Assembly (NCBI RefSeq): GCF_900475675.1
Contig: NZ_LS483403.1
Span: forward strand, 558,001 to 622,000
Direction of reading: 5' to 3'
DNA from: Streptococcus lutetiensis
Lineage (GTDB): Bacteria; Bacillota; Bacilli; Lactobacillales; Streptococcaceae
DNA: 64,000 bases
The position numbers and the translations under genes were made by a program. Below the pieces are notes generated by a model. The model was not told the origin of the DNA. It did no database searches and saw only the letters and a list, made by a program, of their open reading frames with translations. Position 1 is the first letter of the stretch; every line of letters starts with the position of its first letter. Below are positions 24,851 through 33,825 of the stretch, piece by piece.

Positions 24851-26416
24851 ATGCGTAAAGTTGAATTTCTTGATACCACTCTTCGTGATGGTGAACAGAC
24901 CCCAGGCGTGAATTTTTCTGTGAAAGAAAAAGTTGCTATTGCAAAGCAACTTGAAAAATGGGGAATTGCATCTATTGAAGCTGGTTTTCCAGCAGCAAGT
25001 CCAGATTCATTTGAAGCGGTTCGTCAAATTTCAGAAGCAATGACTACAACTGCTGTGTCTGGTTTAGCACGTTCTGTAAAGTCAGATATTGATGCGTGTT
25101 ATGAAGCATTGAAAGATGCTAAATATCCACAATGTCATGTCTTCATTGCTACAAGTCCTATTCACCGCGAATACAAATTGAAAAAGACAAAAGAAGAAAT
25201 TCTTGATATCATCAAAGAGCATGTAACTTATGCGCGTAGTAAATTTGACGTAGTTGAATTTTCACCAGAAGATGCCACACGTACTGAACTTGATTATCTG
25301 CTTGAGGTAGTTCAAACAGCGGTTGATGCAGGGGCTACTTACATTAATATTCCTGATACTGTCGGCTTTACGACACCAGAAGAGTTTGGAAATATCTTTA
25401 AGTATCTTATTGAAAATGTAACATCTGACCATGAGATTATTTTTAGCCCGCACTGCCACGATGACCTTGGTATGGCAATGGCTAATACGCTAGCAGCTAT
25501 AAAGAATGGTGCTGGCCGTGTTGAAGGTACAGTAAATGGAATCGGAGAACGAGCTGGAAACGTAGCGCTCGAAGAAATTGCTGTCGCTCTTAATATTCGT
25601 GAGGACTATTATCAAGCAACCTCTGATATTGTTCTTAACGAAACAGTTAACACTTCAGAATTGGTTTCTCGCTTCTCAGGTATTCCAATTCCTAAAAATA
25701 AAGCAGTTGTTGGTGGAAATGCCTTCTCACATGAATCAGGGATTCACCAAGATGGTGTGCTTAAAAATCCACTTACTTATGAAATCATTACACCAGAGCT
25801 TGTTGGGGTTAAGCACAACTCACTTCCGCTTGGAAAACTTTCAGGTCGACATGCTTTTGTTGAAAAATTAAAAGAACTTGAAATTGCGTTTGAAGAGGCT
25901 GAAATTAAACCACTCTTTGCTAAATTCAAAAAGTTGGCTGATAAGAAAACAGAAATTACAGACGCTGATATCCGTGCTTTGGTTGCTGGTACAGAGATTG
26001 AAAATCCAGAAGGCTTCCATTTTGGAGATTTGAAATTGACGTCTAATCCAGACGAAACGGTTACTGCTGAGGTGACAATGATTAATGCTGAAGATGAAGA
26101 AGTTGATGTAACAGCAGATGGTAAAGGTTCTGTTGAAGCTGTCTACAATGCCGTTGATAAATTCTTCAACCAAAAAGTTCGTTTACTAAGCTACACAATG
26201 GATGCTGTGACTGATGGCATTGATTCTCAAGCTCGCGTGTCTGTATCAGTTGAAAACAGTGATTCAGGTACGATTTTTAATGCTTCAGGTATTGATTTTG
26301 ATGTGTTAAAAGCTGGTGCGATTGCTTACGTGAATGCAAATGCGCTTGTTCAAAAAGAAAATGCGGGAGAAATTGGCAAATCTGTTTCATTTCGTGATGT
26401 GCCAACAAATGACTAA
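24851..26416 (+). CDS. leuA: 2-isopropylmalate synthase
   Basis: The 521-residue first enzyme of leucine synthesis, joining acetyl-CoA and 2-oxoisovalerate. The HMGL-like barrel begins with EFLDTTLRDGEQTPGVNF and has the metal site SPHCHDDLGMAMAN and the GRVEGTVNGIGERAGN segment. The C-terminal domain after about residue 390 is the LeuA dimer/regulatory domain for leucine feedback. The start follows AAAGAGG. It is the first gene of leuA-leuB-DUF1294-leuC-leuD, behind the attenuator. Confidence 0.97.
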   Translation: MRKVEFLDTTLRDGEQTPGVNFSVKEKVAIAKQLEKWGIASIEAGFPAASPDSFEAVRQISEAMTTTAVSGLARSVKSDIDACYEALKDAKYPQCHVFIATSPIHREYKLKKTKEEILDIIKEHVTYARSKFDVVEFSPEDATRTELDYLLEVVQTAVDAGATYINIPDTVGFTTPEEFGNIFKYLIENVTSDHEIIFSPHCHDDLGMAMANTLAAIKNGAGRVEGTVNGIGERAGNVALEEIAVALNIREDYYQATSDIVLNETVNTSELVSRFSGIPIPKNKAVVGGNAFSHESGIHQDGVLKNPLTYEIITPELVGVKHNSLPLGKLSGRHAFVEKLKELEIAFEEAEIKPLFAKFKKLADKKTEITDADIRALVAGTEIENPEGFHFGDLKLTSNPDETVTAEVTMINAEDEEVDVTADGKGSVEAVYNAVDKFFNQKVRLLSYTMDAVTDGIDSQARVSVSVENSDSGTIFNASGIDFDVLKAGAIAYVNANALVQKENAGEIGKSVSFRDVPTND

Positions 26417-26463
26417 GAAAGGAAGTCGCGTGAGAATTTGATTATTTCACGCAAGGGATAAAG

Positions 26464-27501
26464 ATGACTAAAAAAATTGTAACGCTAGCAGGAGACGGAA
26501 TTGGTCCAGAGATTATGGCAGCAGGTCTTGAAGTTCTCGAAGCTGTCGCTAATAAAATTGGTTTTGATTATGATATTGATGCTAAACCTTTTGGTGGTGC
26601 GGGGATTGATGTCTGTGGGCATCCTCTGCCAAAAGATACTTTAGATGCGGCAAAAGCAGCGGATGCTATTTTGTTGGCAGCAATCGGTGGACCAAAATAT
26701 GACAATGCGACAATTCGACCAGAGCAAGGCTTACTTGCTATTCGTAAAGAATTGAAACTGTTTGCTAATATCCGTCCTGTTCGTATTTTTGATGCGCTTA
26801 AACACTTATCACCATTAAAACCTGAACGCATTGAAGGGGTTGATTTTGTGGTGGTTCGTGAATTGACAGGTGGGATTTACTTTGGTGAACACAAATTAGA
26901 AGATGAAGCTGCGCGTGACATCAACGATTATTCAGCCCAAGAAATCCGTCGTATCATCCGTAAAGCTTTTGAACTAGCTCAAGTTCGTGGTAAGAAAGTC
27001 ACTAGCATCGATAAACAAAATGTTTTGGCAACGTCAAAATTATGGCGTAAAGTTGCTGAAGAAGTTGCTCTAGAATTTCCTGATGTGACTTTGGAGCATC
27101 AATTGGTTGATAGCGCGGCTATGATTATGATTACTAACCCAGCTCGTTTTGATATTATCGTCACTGAGAACTTATTCGGTGATATTTTGTCAGATGAGTC
27201 AAGTGTCCTTCCTGGTACGCTTGGTGTGATGCCATCGGCTAGCCATTCAGAAAATGGTCTAAGCCTTTATGAGCCTATCCATGGTTCTGCCCCAGATATT
27301 GCTGGAAAAGGCATTGCAAATCCAGTCAGCATGATTTTGTCTGTAGCGATGATGCTTCGTGAAAGTTTTGGAGAATTAGCTGGTGCTGAAATGATTGAAG
27401 AAGCAGTTGATAAGACTTTTAACCAAGGCATTTTGACACGAGATTTAGGAGGTCAGGCAACTACAGCTGAAATGACAGCAGCCATTATTGCAAATCTATG
27501 A
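26464..27501 (+). CDS. leuB: 3-isopropylmalate dehydrogenase
   Basis: A 345-residue NAD-dependent decarboxylating dehydrogenase. Motifs are TLAGDGIGPEI, the substrate region RPEQGLLAIRKELKLFANIRP, RELTGGIYFGE, and the cofactor loop EPIHGSAPDIAGKGIANP. It separates from icd of the same family by this RELTGGIYFG signature and by the leu context. A small GCGTGA/TCACGC hairpin (26428-26452) lies in the leuA-leuB gap. The AAGGGAT SD precedes the start. Its stop overlaps the next gene as ATGA. Confidence 0.97.
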   Translation: MTKKIVTLAGDGIGPEIMAAGLEVLEAVANKIGFDYDIDAKPFGGAGIDVCGHPLPKDTLDAAKAADAILLAAIGGPKYDNATIRPEQGLLAIRKELKLFANIRPVRIFDALKHLSPLKPERIEGVDFVVVRELTGGIYFGEHKLEDEAARDINDYSAQEIRRIIRKAFELAQVRGKKVTSIDKQNVLATSKLWRKVAEEVALEFPDVTLEHQLVDSAAMIMITNPARFDIIVTENLFGDILSDESSVLPGTLGVMPSASHSENGLSLYEPIHGSAPDIAGKGIANPVSMILSVAMMLRESFGELAGAEMIEEAVDKTFNQGILTRDLGGQATTAEMTAAIIANL

Positions 27502-27776
27502 GTATAAAACAGTATGTCGTCTTTGTTTTCATTTTATGGAATGTTTTTGTCTTTATCACATATGGTGTTGATAAGATTAAGGCTATCAAGGGAAAATGGC
27601 GAATTCCAGAGAAAACCTTATTATGGGAGAGCATCTTATTTGGCAGTTTAGGTGCTTTTCTGGGCGGTAATTTTTTCCATCATAAAACCTTAAAATGGTA
27701 TTTTAGAGCTTGTTGGTATCTTGGAATTATCATCAATGTTGTTTTTGCTTATTGGTATTTCATGATGTGGAAATGA
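27498..27776 (+). CDS. DUF1294 family small membrane protein
   Basis: A 92-residue protein with three hydrophobic stretches (about residues 5-23, 43-60 and 70-90) and the conserved [21 protein letters not shown] block of DUF1294. It overlaps leuB by four bases (ATGA) and ends 23 bases before leuC, so it is translated as part of the leu operon. No enzymatic motif is visible and the role is unknown. Its position suggests a link to leucine metabolism or simply operon capture. Confidence 0.85.
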   Translation: MSIKQYVVFVFILWNVFVFITYGVDKIKAIKGKWRIPEKTLLWESILFGSLGAFLGGNFFHHKTLKWYFRACWYLGIIINVVFAYWYFMMWK

Positions 27777-27799
27777 TGACAAGGACAGTGGAGGAAAAT

Positions 27800-29188
27800 A
27801 TGAGTGGAAAATCGATTTTTGATAAGCTTTGGGAGCGTCATGTGATTACAGGTGAAGAAGGCGAACCTCAGCTTATGTATGTTGACCAGCATTATATTCA
27901 TGAAGTGACAAGTCCACAAGCCTTTCAAGGCCTTCGTGATGCTGGACGAAAGGTACGTCGACCTGAGTTAACATTTGGTACAACAGACCACAATGTGCCG
28001 ACGGTTGACATTTTTAATATTCGTGATTTGATTTCAAAAAATCAAATTGACACTCTTGCAAGAAACATTGAAGAATTTGGTATTGACGCAGCAACACATG
28101 GAAGCGAACGTCAAGGGATTGTTCATATGGTTGGTCCGGAAACAGGACACAGTCAACCTGGCAAATTTATTGTCTGCGGGGACAGCCATACGGCGACACA
28201 TGGCGCTTTTGGAGCCATTGCTTTTGGTATTGGAACATCAGAAGTGGAGCATGTATTTGCAACGCAATGCATTTGGCAAATGAAACCTAAAAAAATGAAG
28301 GTCGAGTTTGTCGGCAAACCACAAAAAGGTGTTTATTCAAAAGACTTTATTTTGGCTTTGATTGCTAAATACGGTGTTGATGCTGGTGTGGGTTATGCGG
28401 TCGAATATTGTGGCGAAGCTATTGATGCTCTTTCAATGGATGAACGCATGACTATTGCCAATATGTCGATTGAATTTGGTGCTAAAATGGGCTTGATGAA
28501 TCCAGATCAAAAGACCTTTGATTATGTGAAAGGTCGTGAGGCTGCACCAAAAGGTGAGAAGTTCGAAGAAGCAGTTGCTGACTGGAAAACATTGGTTTCT
28601 GATCCTGATGCAGAGTACGACAAGGTAATCACTATCGATGTTTCTGACTTGGCACCTATGGTGACTTGGGGGACAAACCCGGAAATGGGTGTTGAATTTG
28701 GTCAACCATTCCCAGAAATCAAAGACATGAATGACGAACGTGCTTATCACTACATGGACATGAAACCTGGTGATAAAGCAGGAGACATTGATTTGGGTTA
28801 TGTCTTTATCGGTTCTTGTACTAATGCTCGACTTTCAGACCTTCAATTAGCAGCTAAGATTGTCAAAGGAAAACACATTTCTCCAAAATTGACAGCTATC
28901 GTTGTTCCAGGATCTCGTCCTGTTAAGAAAGAAGCAGAGCGCCTTGGACTTGATAAGATTTTTTTGGATGCTGGATTTGAATGGCGCGAACCAGGATGTT
29001 CGATGTGTCTTGGGATGAATCCAGACCATGTGCCAGAAGGTGTACATTGTGCCTCAACAAGTAACCGTAACTTTGAAGGACGCCAAGGTTTTGGAGCGCG
29101 TACACATCTTTGTAGTCCTGCTATGGCGGCAGCGGCAGCGATTGCTGGTAAATTTGTAGATGTTCGTCAACTATCAGAAGTAGAATAA
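27800..29188 (+). CDS. leuC: 3-isopropylmalate dehydratase large subunit
   Basis: The 462-residue aconitase-like subunit that isomerises 2-isopropylmalate together with LeuD. It shows [24 protein letters not shown] and the cluster cysteines in [14 protein letters not shown] and [12 protein letters not shown], ending with [10 protein letters not shown]. The start at 27800 ([14 protein letters not shown]) is chosen because GTGGAGG lies six bases upstream. The open frame extends back to 27710 but runs through the end of the DUF1294 gene. Confidence 0.97.
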   Translation: MSGKSIFDKLWERHVITGEEGEPQLMYVDQHYIHEVTSPQAFQGLRDAGRKVRRPELTFGTTDHNVPTVDIFNIRDLISKNQIDTLARNIEEFGIDAATHGSERQGIVHMVGPETGHSQPGKFIVCGDSHTATHGAFGAIAFGIGTSEVEHVFATQCIWQMKPKKMKVEFVGKPQKGVYSKDFILALIAKYGVDAGVGYAVEYCGEAIDALSMDERMTIANMSIEFGAKMGLMNPDQKTFDYVKGREAAPKGEKFEEAVADWKTLVSDPDAEYDKVITIDVSDLAPMVTWGTNPEMGVEFGQPFPEIKDMNDERAYHYMDMKPGDKAGDIDLGYVFIGSCTNARLSDLQLAAKIVKGKHISPKLTAIVVPGSRPVKKEAERLGLDKIFLDAGFEWREPGCSMCLGMNPDHVPEGVHCASTSNRNFEGRQGFGARTHLCSPAMAAAAAIAGKFVDVRQLSEVE

Positions 29189-29200
29189 AGGAGAGAGACC

Positions 29201-29791
29201 ATGGAAAAATTTACCGTTTATACAGGGGAGTCTGTCCCTCTGATGAATGATAATATTGACACTGACCAATTAATTCCAAAGCAATTTTTAAAAGCTGTCG
29301 ATAAAAAAGGTTTCGGGAAAAATCTTCTTTTTGAATGGCGCTACCTTAATGATAATTACGATGAAAATCCTGACTTTATCTTTAATCAGCCTGAATATCG
29401 TGATGCAACTATCCTGATTTCAGGAGATAACTTTGGCTCAGGATCATCACGTGAACACGCTGCTTGGGCGCTTGAAGATTATGGATTTCGTTGTGTGATT
29501 GCGGGTTCATTTTCAGATATTCATTATAATAATGAATTAAAAAATGGCATGCTTCCCATTGTTCAACCATTGGAAGTGCGCCAAAAATTAGCGGCTCTAC
29601 CAGCAGGAGAAGAAATTACTATCGATTTGCCAAATCAAGTCATCAAATCATCAGCTGGCGAATTTCCATTTAAAATCGATAGTGAGTGGAAACGTAAGCT
29701 TGTTCTTGGTCTTGATGATATTGGGACTACTCTTCAGTATGAAGAATTGATTTCAGCCTACGAAAAAAAACGTCCAAGTTACTGGCAATAA
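29201..29791 (+). CDS. leuD: 3-isopropylmalate dehydratase small subunit
   Basis: The 196-residue swivel-domain partner of LeuC. The N-terminal [16 protein letters not shown] and [18 protein letters not shown] are characteristic substrate-binding loops, followed by [15 protein letters not shown]. The start follows AAGGAGAGAG 12 bases after leuC. It is the last gene of the operon, followed by a terminator. Confidence 0.97.
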   Translation: MEKFTVYTGESVPLMNDNIDTDQLIPKQFLKAVDKKGFGKNLLFEWRYLNDNYDENPDFIFNQPEYRDATILISGDNFGSGSSREHAAWALEDYGFRCVIAGSFSDIHYNNELKNGMLPIVQPLEVRQKLAALPAGEEITIDLPNQVIKSSAGEFPFKIDSEWKRKLVLGLDDIGTTLQYEELISAYEKKRPSYWQ

Positions 29792-29840
29792 AGTATTAAG
29801 CAGTAGGCAACTTAACTAAGTAGTCATTTTAATATAAATT

Positions 29841-29873
29841 GAGTTGAGATGCCATTGTCTCAGCTCTTTTTTA
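29841..29873 (+). terminator. Terminator of the leu operon
   Basis: GAGTTGAGA (29841-29849) pairs with TCTCAGCTC (29858-29866) and is followed by TTTTTT. Confidence 0.9.
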
Positions 29874-29907
29874 CGTTAAATTCACTAAAATATCATTTTT
29901 TCAAAGT

Positions 29908-29936
29908 ATGACGAAGTAGGCTTTTTTTGATATAAT
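29908..29936 (+). promoter_or_regulatory. Promoter of msrC-dnaX, close to the start codon
   Basis: ATGACG, a 17-base spacer and TATAAT (29931-29936) preceded by TGA (extended -10). Only seven bases separate the -10 from the msrC ATG, so the transcript may start at or next to the initiation codon. Confidence 0.65.
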
Positions 29937-29943
29937 TAAGCTT

Positions 29944-30441
29944 ATGGAAAATACTAAGAAAATTGAGAATTATGAAATCATGTTAGCGCAAGCAAATGCT
30001 TTGTTTTCTAACGAAAAAAACTTGTTGTCTAACCTTTCAAATGCAAGTGCACTCTTGAAGATGACTTTGCCAAATTCTGTTTTTACTGGCTTTTACCTTT
30101 TCAATGGTGAAGAGTTGCTTCTTGGGCCATTCCAAGGTGGGGTATCTTGCGTACACATTAAACTTGGTAAAGGTGTTTGTGGAGAATCAGCAGCTAAACG
30201 TGAAACAATGATTGTCGCAGATGTGACAAAACATGCTAACTATATCGCTTGTGACTCAGCGGCCATGAGTGAAATCGTTGTTCCAATGGTCAAAGATGAC
30301 AAACTTGTTGGTGTTTTAGATTTGGATTCACGTTTGACAGATGATTATGATGCTGTTGACCAAGAGTATCTTGAAAAATTTGCAGCTATTCTTGTCGAAA
30401 AATCATATTGGAATCTAGATATGTTTGGAGTTGAAAAATAA
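29944..30441 (+). CDS. msrC: Free methionine-(R)-sulfoxide reductase (GAF domain)
   Basis: A 165-residue single GAF-domain protein. Three cysteines fit the fRMsr catalytic set: C69 in GGVSCVHIKLGKG, C79 in GKGVCGESAA and C103 in YIACDSAAMSEIVVP. It repairs free methionine-R-sulfoxide in the cytoplasm using a disulfide relay. No SD precedes the ATG, and the promoter -10 ends seven bases upstream. The stop overlaps the dnaX start by one base (TAATG), so the two genes form an operon. Confidence 0.92.
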   Translation: MENTKKIENYEIMLAQANALFSNEKNLLSNLSNASALLKMTLPNSVFTGFYLFNGEELLLGPFQGGVSCVHIKLGKGVCGESAAKRETMIVADVTKHANYIACDSAAMSEIVVPMVKDDKLVGVLDLDSRLTDDYDAVDQEYLEKFAAILVEKSYWNLDMFGVEK

Positions 30442-32117
30442 TGTATCAAGCCCTCTATCGAAAATACCGTAGCCAAACTTTTGATGAAATCGTTGGGCAA
30501 ACGGTTATTTCAACGACTTTAAAACAAGCAGTTTCTTCTGGCAAAATTAGCCATGCTTACTTGTTTTCAGGTCCACGAGGAACTGGTAAAACCAGTGCCG
30601 CTAAAATTTTTGCAAAGGCTATGAACTGCCCTCACCAGGTCAATGGTGAGCCATGTAATCATTGCGATATTTGTCGTGATATCACAAATGGTAGTCTTGA
30701 AGATGTCATTGAGATTGACGCGGCGTCTAATAATGGGGTTGATGAAATTCGTGAAATTCGTGATAAGTCAACCTACGCGCCAAGCCGTGCTACTTATAAA
30801 GTTTACATCATCGATGAAGTTCACATGCTTTCAACAGGGGCATTTAATGCGCTGCTAAAAACCTTAGAAGAGCCAACAGAAAATGTTGTTTTCATCTTGG
30901 CGACTACTGAACTGCATAAAATTCCTGCGACGATTTTGTCACGTGTCCAACGTTTTGAATTTAAAGCAATTAAGTTAGCAGCTATTCGAGACCATTTGGC
31001 TGATATTCTTGGCAAAGAAGGCATTACATACGAAGAAGATGCTTTAACCTTGATTGCACGCTGTGCAGAAGGTGGAATGCGCGATGCTTTGTCTATTCTT
31101 GACCAAGCGCTAAGTCTTACAAGTGATAATCATGTCTCACTTAGCATTGCTGAAGAAATCACAGGTAGCATTTCAATGACGGCTTTGGATGATTTTGTAG
31201 CAAATGTTTTAGCCAATCAAACTAGCCAAGCTCTGGCAAATCTTGAAACAATTTTCGATAGTGGTAAAAGCATGAGTCGTTTTGCGACGGATTTATTGAA
31301 TTATCTTCGTGATTTATTAGTGGCTCAAAGTGGTGGTGAAAACACCCACACGAGTCAAGTTTTTCAAGAGAATTTGGCTAATGTTCAACAAGACCTTATC
31401 TTTGCGATGATTGACTTGGTGACCAAAGTTTTACCTGAAATCAAAAATGGTGTTCAGCCTAAGATTTACGCCGAAATGTTGACCATTCAGTTGTCAGAAT
31501 CAGGTAAGCAAACCGCTCTAACTCAGGTGCCAGAAGGAATATCGGATGAGTTAGCTAGACTACAGTCAGAAATCAAAGACTTGAAAAATCATCTAACTAA
31601 TCTGGACAGCTCTGAGATTTCACCAAAATCAACCAAGCGTCCAAAAACAAATTCTAGCTATCGCTATAAAGTTGACCGTGTCAAGATTTTAACTATCATG
31701 GAAGAAACGATTGTTGATAGTCAGAAATCAAGAGAGTATCTTGAAGCCCTTAAAGGCGCTTGGAATGAAATTTTAGATAGTATTTCTGCTCAAGACCGCG
31801 CGCTTTTGCTTGGTTCTGAACCAGTTCTTGCAAATAGCGAAAATGCTATTTTGGCTTTTGATGCAGCTTTTAATGCTGAGCAAGCTATGAAACGAACAGA
31901 CCTTAATGACATGTTTGGAAATGTCATGAGTAAAGCTGCTGGTTTTTCACCAAATATTTTGGCGGTGCCACGAAAAGACTTTAACAGCATTCGAGCTGAA
32001 TTTGCTCAAAATCTAAAAAAGAAAAAACAAAATCCAGTAGAAGAAGTTAAAGATGACTCTTTTATTCCAGAAGGTTTTAATTTTCTAGCAGATAAAATTA
32101 ACAAAGTAGAAGATTAA
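30441..32117 (+). CDS. dnaX: DNA polymerase III gamma/tau subunit
   Basis: A 558-residue clamp-loader ATPase. The N terminus MYQALYRKYRSQTFDEIVGQ is canonical, with Walker A GPRGTGKTSAAK near residues 39-50. A four-cysteine zinc module CPHQVNGEPCNHCDIC follows, then Walker B IIDEVHMLS and the SRC-like TILSRVQRFEFK. The tau-type C-terminal part is lysine-rich at its end. Translation is probably coupled to msrC. A terminator follows immediately. Confidence 0.96.
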   Translation: MYQALYRKYRSQTFDEIVGQTVISTTLKQAVSSGKISHAYLFSGPRGTGKTSAAKIFAKAMNCPHQVNGEPCNHCDICRDITNGSLEDVIEIDAASNNGVDEIREIRDKSTYAPSRATYKVYIIDEVHMLSTGAFNALLKTLEEPTENVVFILATTELHKIPATILSRVQRFEFKAIKLAAIRDHLADILGKEGITYEEDALTLIARCAEGGMRDALSILDQALSLTSDNHVSLSIAEEITGSISMTALDDFVANVLANQTSQALANLETIFDSGKSMSRFATDLLNYLRDLLVAQSGGENTHTSQVFQENLANVQQDLIFAMIDLVTKVLPEIKNGVQPKIYAEMLTIQLSESGKQTALTQVPEGISDELARLQSEIKDLKNHLTNLDSSEISPKSTKRPKTNSSYRYKVDRVKILTIMEETIVDSQKSREYLEALKGAWNEILDSISAQDRALLLGSEPVLANSENAILAFDAAFNAEQAMKRTDLNDMFGNVMSKAAGFSPNILAVPRKDFNSIRAEFAQNLKKKKQNPVEEVKDDSFIPEGFNFLADKINKVED

Positions 32118-32147
32118 AAGGAAGTTTCGATTGAAACTTCCTTTTAA
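32116..32147 (+). terminator. Terminator of msrC-dnaX
   Basis: AAAAGGAAGTTTC pairs perfectly with GAAACTTCCTTTT around a GATT loop. It begins within the dnaX stop codon. Confidence 0.92.
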
Positions 32148-32164
32148 CTTGAAATCGTGACGGC

Positions 32165-32198
32165 GATAACTGCTAAAAGCAGTTATCTATGCTATAAT
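32165..32198 (+). promoter_or_regulatory. Dyad and extended -10 promoter of the DUF3272 gene
   Basis: A perfect inverted repeat, GATAACTGC (32165-32173) and GCAGTTATC (32179-32187), sits directly upstream of TGCTATAAT (-10 at 32193-32198). No good -35 is seen, and the dyad covers that position. It may be an operator. The -10 lies six bases before the ATG. Confidence 0.5.
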
Positions 32199-32204
32199 AA
32201 AGAT

Positions 32205-32399
32205 ATGACTATAAGACGTTTTATTTTAATGGCACTCATGTGCGCCTTTGAAACCTACTTTTTTAATGAATGTTTATTTAATGGTGATTATTTCTTTGCT
32301 TTTTTTGGGGGGCTATTTTTGCTACGTGACCTTCAACGTGCTTATGCGGTTGATAAAGTTTTGCAAACTTTGACATCAACTACCAAGAAGAAAGACTAA
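32205..32399 (+). CDS. DUF3272 family small membrane protein
   Basis: A 64-residue protein with one or two hydrophobic segments (about residues 5-17 and 24-38), an RDLQRAY turn and a lysine-rich C terminus. It resembles the streptococcal DUF3272 family, whose function is unknown. The ATG at 32205 is preferred over the upstream in-frame GTG at 32157, because the extended -10 promoter lies between them. There is almost no room for a leader or SD. It overlaps the end of convergent birA by 20 bases. Confidence 0.75.
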   Translation: MTIRRFILMALMCAFETYFFNECLFNGDYFFAFFGGLFLLRDLQRAYAVDKVLQTLTSTTKKKD

Positions 32400-33312
32400 T
32401 TTCACCGCTACGAAGTAATTTTTCTTGACCGTTGTCGAGTTTGACAATCAGGTGTCCTTGATTGGTAATGTCTTGGGCAATTCCTGAGTATAGACAATCA
32501 TTCTCTGTAAAAGTCACTTGTTTATCCAAGACAAGTGATTTTTCTTTGTAAACTTTGATTAAATCTTTTTCTGGAATAGTGAAGAAGAGTTTCCAAATTT
32601 CGGTGATGAGTTGGTTGCGCGTGATGCTAGGTTGCTCAGAAAAAATTGAACCAGCTTTTTCGGAAATGTCATCTGGAAATTTCGTAACGTGAAAATTAAT
32701 GCCAACGCCGATAATGACATCGGTAATCAAGCCTGTTTCAACCGATGAGATAGCTTCGGTTAAAATGCCAGCGATTTTTTTACCATTGTAATAGATGTCA
32801 TTGACCCATTTGATGTCTGTTTCGATGCCAGTTAGTCGCGAAATGGCTTTAACAACGCTTGAGGCCACCATAAGCGTATAGGGTTTTACTTCGTCGAAAG
32901 GGACGTTTGGTTTTAAGTGAAGTGACATATAAATGCCACCTTGTTTTGAGGTAAAAAACTGTCTACCAAATCGTCCTTTAGCTTGTTCTTGGCTTGGCGC
33001 TAAGTAGAGGTGCGCTTCTTTATCTTCATCTAAGTTATTTTTGGCGTCTAACTGTGTGGATTGGCTTTTTTCGTTGAGACTAACAGCTATTCTTAAATCT
33101 TTAGAAATGATTTCTGGAAGTAGCAAGTCACCTGAGAGAATTTTGTAGCCACGTTTTTTAACAGAGTCAATCTGAACACTTTTTTCTTCTAAAGTTTTGA
33201 TGGCTTTCCAAATAGCGGTTCTAGAGAGTTCAAATTCACTTGCTAACTTTTCTCCGCTAATGTATTCACTTTGGTTTTGTAAATAATGATAAATTTTTTC
33301 GTAGGTTTTCAT
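32380..33312 (-). CDS. birA: Biotin-protein ligase / biotin operon repressor
   Basis: A 310-residue bifunctional BirA. The N-terminal winged helix (about residues 1-60) includes ISGEKLASEFELSRTAIWKAIK. The catalytic domain has the biotinyl-AMP loop KGRFGRQFF and the lysine-containing IKWVNDIYYNGKKIAGIL, with a small C-terminal domain from about residue 265. It attaches biotin to acetyl-CoA carboxylase BCCP and similar carriers. The HTH suggests it also represses biotin uptake or synthesis genes, none of which is visible here. Confidence 0.94.
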   Translation of the reverse strand: MKTYEKIYHYLQNQSEYISGEKLASEFELSRTAIWKAIKTLEEKSVQIDSVKKRGYKILSGDLLLPEIISKDLRIAVSLNEKSQSTQLDAKNNLDEDKEAHLYLAPSQEQAKGRFGRQFFTSKQGGIYMSLHLKPNVPFDEVKPYTLMVASSVVKAISRLTGIETDIKWVNDIYYNGKKIAGILTEAISSVETGLITDVIIGVGINFHVTKFPDDISEKAGSIFSEQPSITRNQLITEIWKLFFTIPEKDLIKVYKEKSLVLDKQVTFTENDCLYSGIAQDITNQGHLIVKLDNGQEKLLRSGEISLSSW

Positions 33313-33389
33313 ACCAATAGTATAATATATTTTTTCTAAATATTCTTAATGAAAAATGAATTTGTTACGAAATGGTAAGAATTTTTTTA

Positions 33390-33418
33390 TAGGCAATTTG
33401 GGTAAAACGTGGTACAAT
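33390..33418 (+). promoter_or_regulatory. Promoter of metK
   Basis: TAGGCA, a 17-base spacer and TACAAT (33413-33418), placed 15 bases before the first strand of the SAM riboswitch. Confidence 0.5.
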
Positions 33419-33432
33419 ATTCTAGTTAATGA

Positions 33433-33819
33433 GTCCCGATAAGACAATCTGGCGGTTTAATAACGTGTTATTCTTCGTTAGCTTATCTTGATATACTTCA
33501 GTATTATCTGCGATTTCACTGCCTTGACTAACCCGCCACTAACTGCGCCATATCTTTTTTTGAAGATACAGATTGGTACTTTGTAACTCACTAGAAATGT
33601 CTGCTACTGAACGTAGCTAGTCATTTCACGAAAAGCCGCTATGGCGCTTTCCTAAGTGACTTATTAGGTCAAAAACTAAAAGATAATCGTTTTAGTTTTT
33701 GACCGTCATAACTCTCACTGAAATGATGCTATTTTTGTACAGATATTTCAAGGAAAAAACTTTTCCGACATTTTAATGCCTAGAGGTGTTAGAATGAAAA
33801 AATAATGATATGGGGGGAC
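33433..33819 (+). ncRNA. SMK box (SAM-III) riboswitch of metK, expanded
   Basis: Elements of the SMK box occur in order. GTCCCGATAAGA (from 33433) corresponds to the 5' strand of P1. CAATC (33445-33449) with GATTG (33571-33575) would be P2, and TGGCGG (33450-33455) with CCGCCA (33533-33538) P3. The conserved CTTTGTAAC (33579-33587) precedes the linker. GGGGGGAC (33812-33819) contains the metK SD and pairs with GTCCC. SAM binding would hide the SD. Compared with the compact Enterococcus aptamer, both the P3 arm and the linker are greatly enlarged, and the linker contains a perfect 15-pair hairpin (33667-33704). Confidence 0.82.
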
Positions 33820-33825
33820 ATTTTT

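Noticed and set aside
27710..27799. N-terminal extension of LeuC
   Set aside because: It runs through the end of the DUF1294 gene. The GGAGG SD precedes the ATG at 27800.
32008..32030. A-rich slippery site near the end of dnaX (programmed frameshift)
   Set aside because: The TAAAAAAGAAAAAAC stretch is only about 30 codons from the end and encodes a lysine-rich tail. No stimulatory hairpin follows, so there is no support for a gamma-type product.
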